From assembly GCA_051530055.1 (NCBI GenBank), contig CM121342.1:13764001-13828000 (forward strand): a DNA stretch of 64,000 bases. The letters are read 5' to 3'. The position numbers and the translations under genes were made by a program. Of the stretch, positions 12,723-23,690 are shown in pieces. The DNA is from Neoechinorhynchus agilis (taxonomy: Eukaryota; Acanthocephala). Positions within the stretch are counted from its first letter, which is position 1, and every line of letters begins with the position of its first letter. The notes beneath the pieces were generated by a model, which saw only the letters and a list, made by a program, of their open reading frames with translations, was not told where the DNA came from and ran no database searches.

Positions 12723-15635
12723 ATGTTACTGTTTGAAAAGAGGATTTTTAGTGCCATTTGTATTTTGCTTTTTTCAGGTTTGAAGCTTAAGGCAGCGTTG
12801 TGTCATTTGAGAGAGAGAAACATTTAGTCAGAATGTCTAATGCCAATCGAGAATGCACTCGAAAATCGGATCCAAGTAGAGCTTGCAACAAGGAATGTAG
12901 ATCGGATTCGCATTGCAGTCACAGCCAACGGTGCCTCTGCGACTTTAGTTGTGGAATGTCTTGTATTGCAGCAGGTTTGCTCGACTCCTGTTTCAGGCTA
13001 ATCCACTTGTGATGAGACGACTGTTATCTATGAAGCCTTATCTTTTGGAATCTGGGAATTAATCGAAGGCACACTTTATATTTGCGAATGACATACAAGG
13101 AATATTACCGGTTTCTTAGAACATCACGACAATTTCAAATTATAATCTCGAAATAATTCGAAAAATGAAAGATAAAACGATCTTTTTTGTAACGTAAAGT
13201 AGCCAATAGAAATTGGGAAATGATCCTATTGGCTAAATGTTTCTTGTCACTTTTTAATTGTACATTTTCTGTTCAAAAGGAGGTAGCTCGTGTGCACCTT
13301 TTACAATCTGGGAATTAATCGAAGGCACACTTTGTATTTGCGAATGACATCCAAGAGAATTACTGGTTTCTTGGAACATCAAGACAATTTCAATTTATAA
13401 TGTCGAAATAATTCGAAAAATGAAAGATAAAACGATCTTTTTAGTAACGTAAAGTAGCCAATAGAAATTGGGAAATGATCTTATTGGCTAACTTTTTCTT
13501 TGCACCTTTTGATTGTGCCTTTTCGTTTTAAAAAAGGTAGCTCGTGAGCACTAATGGCAGTCATCACATTGCAACCGGGTTTATACTTCTAATTCGTTCA
13601 TAATTCAAATGTTAGCAGATATGTTTGATCTTTGCCAGATACCGACCTCACCAATCTCTGGCTTTGTAAATTTCACAAACCTGGGATACTTCAAGTCGCT
13701 AGCCACGTTCTACTGCGACGAAGGTTATTCGCTATACGGTCCAAGCACAAAAATTTGCCAAGGAGATGGATGGTTCTGGCCAATTGATGATTCCGTTTGT
13801 ATACCCGACGGTATTTCCTTTCCTCGCTCTCATTTCCAATCGTACAAAATGTTTTCGGGCCAGTCTTATGTGATCCTCCACCGCGAATAAGTGACTCCAG
13901 TATACAATCGGCAAATTCGCCCTTTATACCCGGATCAACTGTAATTTATGTATGCAATGAGGGATTCGAAGTCAATCGGTAAGTCGCGATAGAAGTAGTT
14001 CTAGAATTATTTTTTATGTCGATGTTCTTGCCTAAAGCGAAGTCAAAAATTTGTAACGATTCCAGAATTTAAATAAAAATTAGAGGTGACAGTGGGTTGC
14101 TTATATCACGGAGGACAATAAAGTGTTTAATTTTTGGTCAGTTTTATTTAGACTACTTAATAATTTAAAGAATAGGTTGCTTGAAGCAGTTATTGATTTC
14201 TCAAAAATACGTACTTTAGAAAAGGTGAAACGAGATTCTCGATATACTGCACATCCAAAGGACAATGGATCGGACTTCGACAGTTTTGCATAAGTAATGG
14301 ATTAAATCTGCCTGCTTGTATATAACGCCATCTAATAGGAGCTGGTTGCAAGGTGCCGTCGGATGATAAGATGTATATTCACCCAGATTATGAAAGCAAC
14401 GTTCAACAAGGGACTCGACTACAAGTGCAATGCAAATCCGGCTATAAATCAGCAGACCCAACTCCAGTAAAAGTCATCACCTGCACTCCTACTGGATGGG
14501 ATAATGACTTTCTCAGGTGTGAAGGTTCCTGTATTCTTCTACTTTACGCAAAAACCAATACCGACTGTTTCAACTAGAAATCAACGACTGCATCGCACCT
14601 GACATCCCAGAAAACTCGGCATATTTGTCTGAGATATATCCCGGTGATAGAATAAAGCACGGATCCATTGAAGAAATCAGGTGTATTTTTGACGGAACTT
14701 GGGACAATAATTCCGCTTTTTTTGTCGGTTGCAATGACGGTCGAATTTATCACAACATCACCCAGTGTGTAAAAAAAGGTTTGCTTTAAAGCCCTCTGGA
14801 AATTTTCATCTAAGTCCAAATGTACAGAACCCGCGTGTATTGTACAGTTATATGATGGAGTCATCTATCAGTCTCACGATATTGGGGATATTCTTAGAAT
14901 AGGAGAATCTTTCTCTTACACCTGTGAACAGGCAAATCCCCAGTCTATGAGTTTTTGTGTCAAATCGGGTGATTTGTCTCCCTTGCCTACATGTAATAAA
15001 GGTGAATTTGTGCATGATTTCTTGCGATCGAAACATAGATTTTGCTACGCAGGATGTAAATCAGCTCCTCCAATGAGTCATTGGGCATGGCCAATCTATT
15101 TGTCTACTCAACACGGTGCCACTGCCCACTACGAATGCTTCGCTGGTTACAGATTACAAAATGAATCAATTAAATCAATTACATGTAACAACGGGAAGTG
15201 GACACGACCAGTTCCCAAATGCGTCCCAGGTTTGATGTTCAGCTTTTTCCTTTAAGTCTTTAGTTTATCCCGAAGCTCGCTGTCAAATGATCGAAACCGT
15301 CCACGATCCTCATCTTTTGGTGTGGCTGAGTGATACCCTTGTAAAAAGGAGCGATTATGACAATCGAACGTTTGGTCCTGGCATTAAACTGAAATTTGAA
15401 TGCGAATTAGGTAAGCACTACGAGGACCCTTTCTGTATTTATATTGTACTACGAGCAGGATATCGCTTGATAGGCCCCATTGAAGTAGAGTGTACAAATG
15501 GACAATGGTATCCATTGGCACAAACAAGTTGCGCTAAAAGTAGGAGTGATATGATTGGTTTTCTTTTAAAAATCAACTAATCTAGGTGAATACCCGTTTG
15601 GGGATGACCGATTTATTGTTTTGATACCACAATAA
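12723..15635 (+). CDS. lev-9: LEV-9-like secreted WAP + CCP (sushi) domain protein
   Basis: Twelve exons with exact phase closure to 540 codons: 12723-12799, 12832-12974, 13619-13810, 13864-13978, 14220-14293, 14339-14524, 14578-14768, 14815-15001, 15053-15229, 15264-15410, 15456-15539, 15586-15635. A signal peptide (MLLFEKRIFSAICILLFSG) precedes a Cys-rich WAP-like module (CNKECRSDSHCSHSQRCLC) and then seven CCP/sushi modules with the C-(Y/F)xC-W-C pattern, for example YFKSLATFYCDEGYSLYG. C. elegans LEV-9 has one WAP domain and eight CCPs and clusters acetylcholine receptors at neuromuscular junctions outside the muscle cell. The layout supports orthology, though the WAP CC pair reads CLC and one CCP fewer is seen. 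AATAAA (15631-15636) overlaps the stop codon. Most introns are 32-60 nt; intron 2 is 644 nt and holds a tandem duplication. Confidence 0.8.
13051..13555 (+). repeat. 256-bp tandem duplication inside intron 2 of the LEV-9-like gene
   Basis: Copy 1 (13051-13306) and copy 2 (13307 to about 13555) both begin TCTGGGAATTAATCGAAGGC and end near GGTAGCTCGTG, with roughly 90% identity by eye. Each copy contains a small hairpin, GCCAATAG ... CTATTGGC. Confidence 0.85.
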
Positions 15636-15920
15636 ACTGCTAATTTTGTTTTTGGGTGCTGCCAGCAGATACAAAAACTCTATTTCTAAACTGTATATTT
15701 CTCAAATCAATAAAGTACACATAACTAGCTTGGCATTTAATGGGCTATTTATTTACTCGAAAACCAGTTATCTTTTATTTGGTAAACCTCTCCTAAAAAT
15801 TTCAAAATTTAAGCCGAAACTTAAATTTCGCGGCACAAGCAAAGACTATAATCTTAAAGGTGTTAAACTCAAGAAAGTGTGCAAAAGGAAAAATAATAAC
15901 GATTTGCATAGATCGTTTTT

Positions 15921-16310
15921 TTACAAATCGAGCTCAATCTGTTTCGTGATACTTTCAAGACCATGCTTAACGCTTCCCATTTTTCCAATCAATTTATGAA
16001 CTTGACTCGTTGTGTTGATTGATTGGGTACTAAAACACCGTCTCAGTATTAATTCACTTCTTAGCTCCCTCTTTTGTCTATTCAGTATGCTCAATTTTCT
16101 TTGAAGCAACGTCATTCTTTCTTTTAGTCTCAAATCTATGAGACTACCACAATTATTGTTATCTTGGATTTCAGAAGAGTGAGATCGTCGATGTCTTGTT
16201 TCATTGCCAAGTTCGATAATCTTTCTTAAACGAGCATTTTCCTCTTCTGTTTTTGTGAGACTATCTCGAAGTTCGATCAGTTGCTGGTGAATTTCTGTTA
16301 AATTGTTCAT
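15921..16310 (-). CDS. Small coiled-coil protein, family not recognised
   Basis: Open frame of 129 codons from ATG at 16310. The sequence is heptad-rich: LTEIHQQLIELRDSLTKTEE (residues 4-23), LRKIIELGNE, then LRLKERMTLLQRKLSILNRQ (about residues 60-79). The C-terminal part is basic. It faces the 3' end of the LEV-9-like gene (tail-to-tail, about 285 bp apart). The NARLRKIIEL segment recalls the C-terminus of SIKE/FGFR1OP2-type proteins, but the match is too short to name it. It could be one exon of a larger gene. Confidence 0.5.
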   Translation of the reverse strand: MNNLTEIHQQLIELRDSLTKTEEENARLRKIIELGNETRHRRSHSSEIQDNNNCGSLIDLRLKERMTLLQRKLSILNRQKRELRSELILRRCFSTQSINTTSQVHKLIGKMGSVKHGLESITKQIELDL

Positions 16311-16319
16311 GGCTCGATT

Positions 16320-17340
16320 TGTCTCATTCGATTTGCCGTTGACTGGGAAGAAGGAAAACTTTGTGAGCGATTACATATACAAAATGCAACGCAGAGAAAG
16401 TTCAACTATGTTGTTTGCGCAAACGTTTGTACTGAAACTTTTCAATCAAAGGGGATGATAACAATGATGGAAACGATAACCTTTAAAAGTGTATTTTCGT
16501 TAGACAAATTACAAAGATATTATCAGATAGTGGTATGAAGCTAGCACTATTGCTAACATTACATCTTTGTGTACTATCTTTAAGATTACAGCATTATCTA
16601 CAAATTGACTGGTTTAGAATCGAATACTAATAATTGCTTAAGATTGTGAAAATTTCAAGTTCAAAGACTCGCGTGCGATAATAGAAGTAAGCGATTGCTC
16701 CAATGAACTATGCGTTTTACGTTTCGTGCTACACATCCGAAGGATCTGTCTCAACTTGTTGATTGAGTCACTGAGAAATAGGCGTGTCTTGAGTTTCTAA
16801 CTGACAAACGTGTAGATTCTTCAAAAATTGTTTAATTCTCTTTTATAAAAAGCAGTTTCGTTTTGAAGGTTATTATTTCCAAGAGAAAGATTATCTCAAA
16901 ATATTAGGATCCTAACGCGAACGCACTAAATTTTAATAAACGGAATGATTTTCCTAATTAAATGATGGAACCACTTGGTAGGACCGTTTTCGTGCATCAA
17001 TGATCGTTCGGAAAGTACTTACTTTTATCCACTCGACCTGTAACTTTAGCTTGCTTTGTGCAGAATATCTGTCTAAACACACGAGTTGGCATTCATCTCG
17101 GAATCGCCTGGCATACCCCATTTGCAATCTTTGCATCCACGTTCTGCAACCGCGGAGAAAGTTTTCGTGCATCAATCACTGTTGCCATGGCAATGTAGCT
17201 TGTTGTGATCCGGGCGTGGGATAGGTTTCGTGCGTAAAACGGATGCCTCATACTCTAGGAACTCATGTTAGACGAACAATGCAGCGGGGTTAAGTTTACC
17301 GCGAGCATTCGTCTAAGCCCTACATAAACGCACCTTGAAC
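16320..17340. other. Intergenic, no recognisable gene
   Basis: Contains the likely promoter of the glycerate kinase gene and the 5' flank of the coiled-coil ORF. Overlapping small open frames on both strands near 16950-17220 show no family motif. Confidence 0.5.
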
Positions 17341-17345
17341 GTAGG

Positions 17346-19284
17346 ATGAACAAGCTCATCTCGACGATCGTAAAACAAAAGACTGCTGCATTGTCCATCT
17401 TTCAATCAGGAATCGATGCTGTCAATCCGTATCGTGTTGTGAGCGATGCTTTAGCGAAAAATTCCAAATTCACGAACCAAAATCGTTTATACGCTTGTGC
17501 TTTTGGCAAGGCTGCGTTTGGTGAGTCAACTTTTCTGTTGAAATTATGTTCATTTTAAACTCAGAAATGATGAAGGCTGTCGATGATAAGATCGGTAATC
17601 GTCTCAATGAATGCGTTTTAAGTCTGCCCATAGGGCAGAGAAATCAAACAATTTCTCATAAATGGAATGCGCCCAAAATGAGCATATATTATGGTGCAAA
17701 GAACAATGTGGCTGATGAGGATTCCATGAAGGCAGCAAAACACATATATGATCTTGCTAATGATCTCACCGAAAACGACACTCTACTAGTACTAATATCT
17801 GGTAGGAATCGATTTTTACATCCACGGCAAGTTAAATTTTCGTATTGGAATAGGTGGAGGATCAGCTCTATTGCCTTTGCCAGCGGATGGGATAAGTCTA
17901 AGAGATAAGCAAAAGGTCACCGTTTGTTTGGCTCAACGCGCTGCCTCCATACAAGAGCTCAACACCGTGAGAAAGGCTTTGTCCAAAATAAAAGGCGGCG
18001 GACTTCTCGAAAGAGCTCAACCAGCAAAGGTCTGCTAACATTGTTTCATTTTTGTCCACACCTCTTTAGGTCGTCTCGTATATATTGTCCGATATTATTG
18101 GCGATCCGATCGACTTGATAGCATCTGCACCTACTGTTCTCGATTCCGCTAAATCTGGAGACGCAATTGACATCATTGAAAAATATGATTTACTGAGCGA
18201 ACTTTTCGATAATCGGGATTTTATAGTGACCATATATGTACCCTAAAATTGTTCATAATATTTTCGGAACTTAAGTGCCATCTTGCGTGTAAAACTATCG
18301 CATTCATTTTCGTTTTGCTCCGAATATGGATTATATAACCGACTACTTGAATAAAATAGTAAAAAGTGTATATATAATGCGTTCTGTAGGTAATCGATAT
18401 CTATATTCTGATTGCCGAAAGTGCATTATCAAATAGTTTGAAGTTTTATTAGACCCGAGTAGATTTTATGTAAACAGTTACTTAAATTCATTTTATCTTT
18501 GAACGCCATTAGATGTATATTTTAATTTGCAAATGTGGAAATATTCTTGGCTTTTGTCGCTGCTCATCCTACTTGTTATCGAACATAGCGCCAGATACAT
18601 CGACAGTTACCTCGTAACATTACGGAACATCTCAGAAAACGAGCAGCCAAGTCACTGGACAAGATCAAGTACAGATCCGAGGTTCAAATAGTGGCCAGTA
18701 ACGCAATGGCACTAAAGGCTGCATCCGAGAAAGCCATAGAACTTGGATACTCACCATATATTTTGACCGACAAACTCACAGGAGAAGCCAGGCAAAGGGG
18801 TTCGCAAATAGCAAGACTTTTACATGGCGATCGGAATGCTCTTGGCGAGATGGGACTTGAAGTTGTCGATCACTGCGATAGACGAAAGTGTTACTTATTG
18901 GGCGGAGAAACCACCGTCGTTGTAAAAGGCAATGGAACTGGGGGTCGAAACCAAGAACTCGCTTTATCGGCGGCGCTTCAATTTGACTCGGACATGAGTG
19001 ACGACAATCTTTTAGTGTTAGCTGGTGGCACTGATGGTATCGATGGCCCTACGGATGCAGCGGGTGCATTCGGTTACCGCCAGTTGATTAGAAGCGGTGT
19101 TTTACTATTCAAATCACTTTATTGAAGAGTTAAGCATTGTGATAAGGGTAAATACGATGAAGGATTAAAGGCACTTGAAAACAACGATGCTTATACTTTT
19201 CTGAAACAAGTGGATGGGCTTGTGTTTACTGGACACACTGGAACCAATGTCATGGATATGGTTGTCGGACTTTCTGATGAATAG
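17346..19284 (+). CDS. GLYCTK: Glycerate kinase (GLYCTK / MOFRL family)
   Basis: Phosphorylates D-glycerate in serine and fructose breakdown. Six exons, 17346-17520, 17565-17801, 17854-18029, 18070-18225, 18607-19096 and 19130-19284, close in phase to 462 codons, close to family length. Introns are 44, 52, 40, 381 and 33 nt. Family landmarks: LLVLISGGGSALLPLP crossing the second intron, QELNTVRKALSKIKGGGL, VVSYILSDIIGDP, NGTGGRNQELALSAALQ, LVLAGGTDGIDGPTDAAGAF, and the C-terminal FTGHTGTNVMDMVVGL. The human enzyme has the same order of blocks. Nothing suggests damage; the gene looks functional. Confidence 0.95.
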
Positions 19285-19289
19285 ATATG

Positions 19290-20200
19290 TTAATGAGGTC
19301 AATGATTAAATTGAATTTATATCAAGTTGTTCGATCGCTGAGTTTCTATTTGAATAAAAATAATTTTTACAAATGTTGTTTTGAGAATCCTTGAATTTGC
19401 CACATTTTAAAGAAACCATTTAGAATTCTTATTATTGAGCTTCACCTTCTATTGCGATGAGTGTTATCTAAGAAGGTAGCATAATTTTTCAGTCGTTGCT
19501 TTACGTTTTAATTTTTTGCATAACGGAGTCAAAGGTGGTGTTTTTAGCAATAACGACAATTTGGATGATATACTGAAATCGCATCACCCTGTGTTTTACT
19601 TGGTCACAACACGCACATATTGAACGCCCCATAAGTTATCTTAACAAACTTTTTTTGGGGGATGCTATGTTGAGAAGTAATTTGACAACGTTTAGGTTTA
19701 GAGCCTAATTTCGAAAATTCGAAGCAAACCGCACCTGAACACAACGAGGATGCGTTCAACCACTGTAATTTTTAATCTGAAGTCATGCTGCCTCAAAAGC
19801 ATTATCGAGATTATTAATGAGAGTCAAAGGTATTTAGTTTTTAGATGTTGAGGGATGCTATTTTGAGAAGTAATTTGACAACGTTTCGGTTTAGTGTAAT
19901 TTTAGAACGACAAATATTTTGGACATTACGAAAATAGGATGCAAACTGAACCTGCATTAAATTCGACCGAGGAAACTCATGTATGTGCCACTACGTTTCG
20001 TCTCATGTATTTTTTGCAGTGCAAATGTTCGACGCCATCGCTTTTGGATTTGTTCGAACACTTATTCAGCAGAGAATTTTTTTGATTAATTGCGTTACCT
20101 TTTTCATCAGAGATTAACAATTTCGTGCATTTTATTGGCTATTTTCTTCACTATTGCATCGATTTCCATAGAAACGCCGGTCACGCCAAATTACAATATG
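19290..20200. repeat. Intergenic with two copies of a ~190-bp repeat
   Basis: GAAGTAATTTGACAACGTTT occurs at about 19674 and 19864, each preceded by GGGATGCTAT and followed by diverged but similar text, so a ~190-bp block was duplicated in tandem. No gene is seen. Confidence 0.6.
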
Positions 20201-20213
20201 TTTGCGTAGAGCA

Positions 20214-21772
20214 ATGCCACTAGAAGATTTATATGATCGTATTATTGTCATGGATATGGGATCCTTCCAGTTTCGATCCGGGTACGCAGTCGATTCAGAA
20301 CCTAGATCTGTCCGCTACACTTCCACGGGTCGCCCATACAATCTCCCCACAAGCAGACTGAATATCGCTGCAGAATTCATAGGGGTTAATGCGACAAGTT
20401 CAACAGGAGATGCTCGACTTATTGATAGAGGTGTCGTAGTTGACTGGGATAGGATGAAATCCTTCTGGTCCACAATTATCGAGGAAGACCTTAGGTGGAA
20501 ACCGGAAAATACATGCTTAATGGTTTGCGACTCCTTATGGGACTCTGAACTTGGTCGTGAAAAGGCAATGGAGGTTTGTTTTTATTACATTTAGTCGAAT
20601 GATAAGATAGCTAATACCTTTCTAGATTGGTTTTGAAAGCTTGAATCTCAAGGGGTTTTACGCCGCCTATCAGCCCATTGCAGGTCTTTTATCAACTGGA
20701 GTTAGTTCTGGAATGGTAATTGACGGTGGTTATGATTTTGTTACAGTTGCGCCTATAATGGATTCCTATGTACTGCAAAGGGGAGCAAGACGTTCAGCGA
20801 TCGCTGGTCACGAAATGGATCTGTGTCTAAGACAGGCTCTAGCTCAAAGGCCGGAGAATAGAGCAGCTCTGGAGCGTAAGTAGCGCTAATTTTTGTATAT
20901 TGTTTTTCCCGAATTCAAAACCTCGGTTTGTGAAACTTGTTCAATAACCGAGAGGAAATTATTGAAACCGCATGAAACTTGGCATTAAAAATGTTGTTGG
21001 AACTTTCTTATTTTTTTATCTTTAATTCATGCAGCCTCTTTAAACCAGGAATTTCACAATCCATGAGTTGCTTAACCATTCATAAACTTTGTGGGGTTTA
21101 TTTTAGTGAGCTGCGGGCTTGCACTTTTACGGTAGGCCCAACACAAATAATTCAGCGATCAGGGGAACGAAAATATTTTTTTCATACCGATACATGATAG
21201 ATTTTTATATTTGATGTTTAACTTAAGTTGCAACCGATGAACATATGAGGGAAATAAAAGAGAATCATTGTTACATTCCTTTTGAGTACAGCCGAGAGGA
21301 ACGCATCTTTGACGATAAAGATCTTATTATTGAGATTGATCGTGGTCTATCGGTTCATGTTGGCAAGGAGAGATATCGAGCAGCCGAACCGCTTTTCTCT
21401 CCCTACATGATTAAATCCAAAGAAGAGAGTTTAACGGTTTTAATAAGAAAATCGATGATTTCGGCGACTCTTTATCACCCTCATAATGCATATCAGGATG
21501 GATGGTTTGAAGGAAAGTTTTACTCCAACATCGTTATTACGGGAGGCTTATCGAAACTTGATGGGTTTGTGGCTCGTATCAGAAAAGAAACTTCCGTTTT
21601 GGCACCCAGTCGAGCTAAAGTACACGTTCAAACGCCGGCACAAAGGGATCAAGGCACTTGGGTAGGTGCTTCATTATGGGCAAGACAACCAGGATTTACA
21701 GATCTATGGATAACAAAAGCCTGTTATGATGAGTATGGATCAGAAGCAATTCACTTCAGGTGCCTCAGATAA
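20214..21772 (+). CDS. Divergent actin-related protein
   Basis: Three exons, 20214-20573, 20626-20875 and 21228-21772, close exactly to 384 codons, the length of actin (375) with small insertions. Start chosen at the ATG giving MPLEDLYDRIIVMDMGSFQF. Order matches actin: first phosphate loop (DMGSFQFRSGYA), VVDWDRMKSFWSTI (actin NWDDMEKIW), second loop (MVIDGGYDFVTVAPIMDSY), ENHCYIPFEY, VHVGKERYRAAEPLFSP (actin GNERFRCPE.LFQP), adenosine loop (NIVITGGLSKLDGF), APSRAKVHVQTP, and TDLWITKACYDEYG. Several nucleotide-contact positions are changed: DSGDG becomes DGGYD and SGGTT becomes TGGLS. It is therefore not a conventional actin, and ATP handling may be altered. It fits no numbered ARP family I can name; a tissue-limited actin-like protein is possible. 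Confidence 0.85.
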
Positions 21773-21779
21773 TTGTTTC

Positions 21780-22150
21780 GATCTAAGATACTTTTTGTAT
21801 TATTAGTAAAAATGTCTATAAATTATCCAAAACGCATCACTCCCTTTTTGAAAATAAGCTTTATATTTCCACAAGAAATATTGCGATGATGCAACCGAAT
21901 TTGTTTGTAGTGCCTGTTTCAGTCAGAACAGTTCTCGAAAATGCAAGTAAAAACGTTCCGGATTCAATCGGTATTCTTGCTTATTTATAGTGGAAATTAT
22001 TTGTTTGAATTTGCTTTCCGAGAAACACGGCTTAATTTTAGCTACTTATCGTTCTTATGCACTATATGGAAAATCATTCAGTCGATAGATTCGGGATCGT
22101 TGTCATAGTAACAGATAAACTAGCAGATACATCCACAAATGAGTTTGACC
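21780..22150. other. Intergenic, no recognisable gene
   Basis: AT-rich 370 bp between the actin-related and Kunitz genes; likely 3' UTR and promoter. Confidence 0.5.
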
Positions 22151-22157
22151 GTACGTT

Positions 22158-22983
22158 ATGCAAGTAGGAATTTATATTTGCGCTGTGTGCTTAATGCTAA
22201 ATCTGGATGTATTTGGTGAGTTTATTGATGAACTTGTTTTAAAATCCTAAATGTCGGCTATTGGTCACCAGCACTGCGTAAGGACTGCTTATTACCGATA
22301 GATAAAGGTTTGGAACAAACATGCACAAAATCAGCGCGATATCTTTATCAGCGTTTCGCCTATAATGCGCTTAAGGAAGACTGTCAACCTTTTGAATACT
22401 TTGGTTGTGGTAGAAATGCGAACAATTTCAGGACATATGTAGAATGTATTGAATATTGTAACGCAACTGAAGAGACAAGTATATAAAAGTAAATAAACCA
22501 ATTAATATAGCTTAGTTTAGCCACGACTACTATACCGCCGACGACCACAACAACAACGACCACTCTACCTCCGACGACCACAACAACAACCACTAATCTA
22601 CCGCCGACGACCACAACAACAACGACTACACAGCCGACGACCACAACGACGACTACTCCACAGCCGACGACCACAAGGCCGACGGAGAACGGTGAGATTT
22701 CCTTATTCAATATCACTAATTAACCGGCCATCTACCAGTATGCGACCAACCAATGCAAGTAGGAAACTGTGGGCAAATTCATGCTCGGTATTATTTTGAC
22801 AACACATCAGCAATGTGTAAAATATTCCATTATTCCGGATGCGGCGGAAATGGCAACAGATTTACTAGTCAGCTCGATTGTTGCAAAAAGTGTGGCAATA
22901 ATACGGCCCTCGAACAGTGCGGCGTCAAGATGATGGAATACCAGAGATCGATTTTGGTGGCAGTCAAGCGCTTTCCATGTTGA
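22158..22983 (+). CDS. Secreted Kunitz-mucin-Kunitz protein
   Basis: Four exons, 22158-22215, 22272-22478, 22521-22691 and 22739-22983, close in phase to 226 codons. Exon 1 is a signal peptide (MQVGIYICAVCLMLNLDVFG). Exon 2 is a six-cysteine Kunitz/BPTI domain including CQPFEYFGCGRNANNF. Exon 3 is a Thr/Pro-rich linker built from PPTTTTTTT-like repeats, a likely O-glycosylated spacer. Exon 4 is a second Kunitz domain (IFHYSGCGGNGNRFTS, CCKKC) with a short Cys-containing tail. Kunitz domains inhibit serine proteases; tandem Kunitz proteins are abundant in nematode secretions. Each domain sits on its own exon with phase-1 borders, the classic shuffling arrangement. The residues at the protease-contact loops do not identify a target. 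Confidence 0.9.
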
Positions 22984-22999
22984 GGCTACAATTTTAGTA

Positions 23000-23690
23000 A
23001 AATTGAAAAAGTGGATCAAGTAAATTTTATTTCGCATTTGGTTTTAGGCTAGAGTTCTACGTTGTTGCATCCATCGCCAAGCAATCATTATCACAGAGCC
23101 ACTTAACAACTTTATTCTGCCATAAAAGCTATCCTAGGCTATTGAGGAAACCCAAACTTTTTCACCCATTACCGTTTAAACATTTACTATTTTTCGCGTG
23201 ATTTCGGGAACGCAAAGCACAAGTTTAATCAGAAAATAAAAATAGGAAGAAGACCCGATTGGCGTTCAAAGACCATCCATTTTTGAAAATCAATTTATTG
23301 AAGAATACATACTTAAGATCAGACGGACGTTTTAATATGAACAGTTATTCCTCGGCACGAACTAACATCTTACATTTTTTAATTAGCTAATTTTCTAATA
23401 TAAATACGCTTATTTTTAAAACAGGGGATCATATTAAAAGGAAGAATAATCAGTAGATCAGATTTAGCAATCCAGGTGATGTTATTTAGAGTTTATATTT
23501 TTAAACTGCTGCATCTATAAAAATATAATCTACAAAATTTCGTGTAAGTTCACAAATACGATTGCAAATTCGCAAATGCGGCAACGTATACAAGAGATAA
23601 AGTAGTTGATAGGGTTCTATTTATGCGATCATATTTACAAAAAAAGTTTTTAATTACCCTTAAAGCATAGAATCCGTAAAAATATAATTT
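23000..23690. other. AT-rich intergenic, no recognisable gene
   Basis: Low-complexity AT-rich DNA leading into the tandem array; no coding or RNA feature seen. Confidence 0.5.

Noticed and set aside
13051-13555. The 256-bp LEV-9 intron repeat as another hammerhead-bearing tandem unit (similar period to 254 bp).
   Set aside because: No CTGANGA core on either strand; the similar period appears coincidental.
15646-15999. 117-codon plus-strand frame after the LEV-9-like gene.
   Set aside because: Starts at a TTG, Lys/Phe/Ile-rich, no family, and lies antisense to the coiled-coil ORF; most likely 3' flank.
22384-22716. Minus-strand Val/Gly-rich frame.
   Set aside because: Antisense shadow of the Thr/Pro repeat exon of the Kunitz gene.
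11154-23000. A functional cluster (sperm or neuromuscular genes) from MSP, LEV-9, actin-like and Kunitz genes.
   Set aside because: Mixed strands, wide spacing and a metabolic kinase in the middle; no shared regulatory signal seen.
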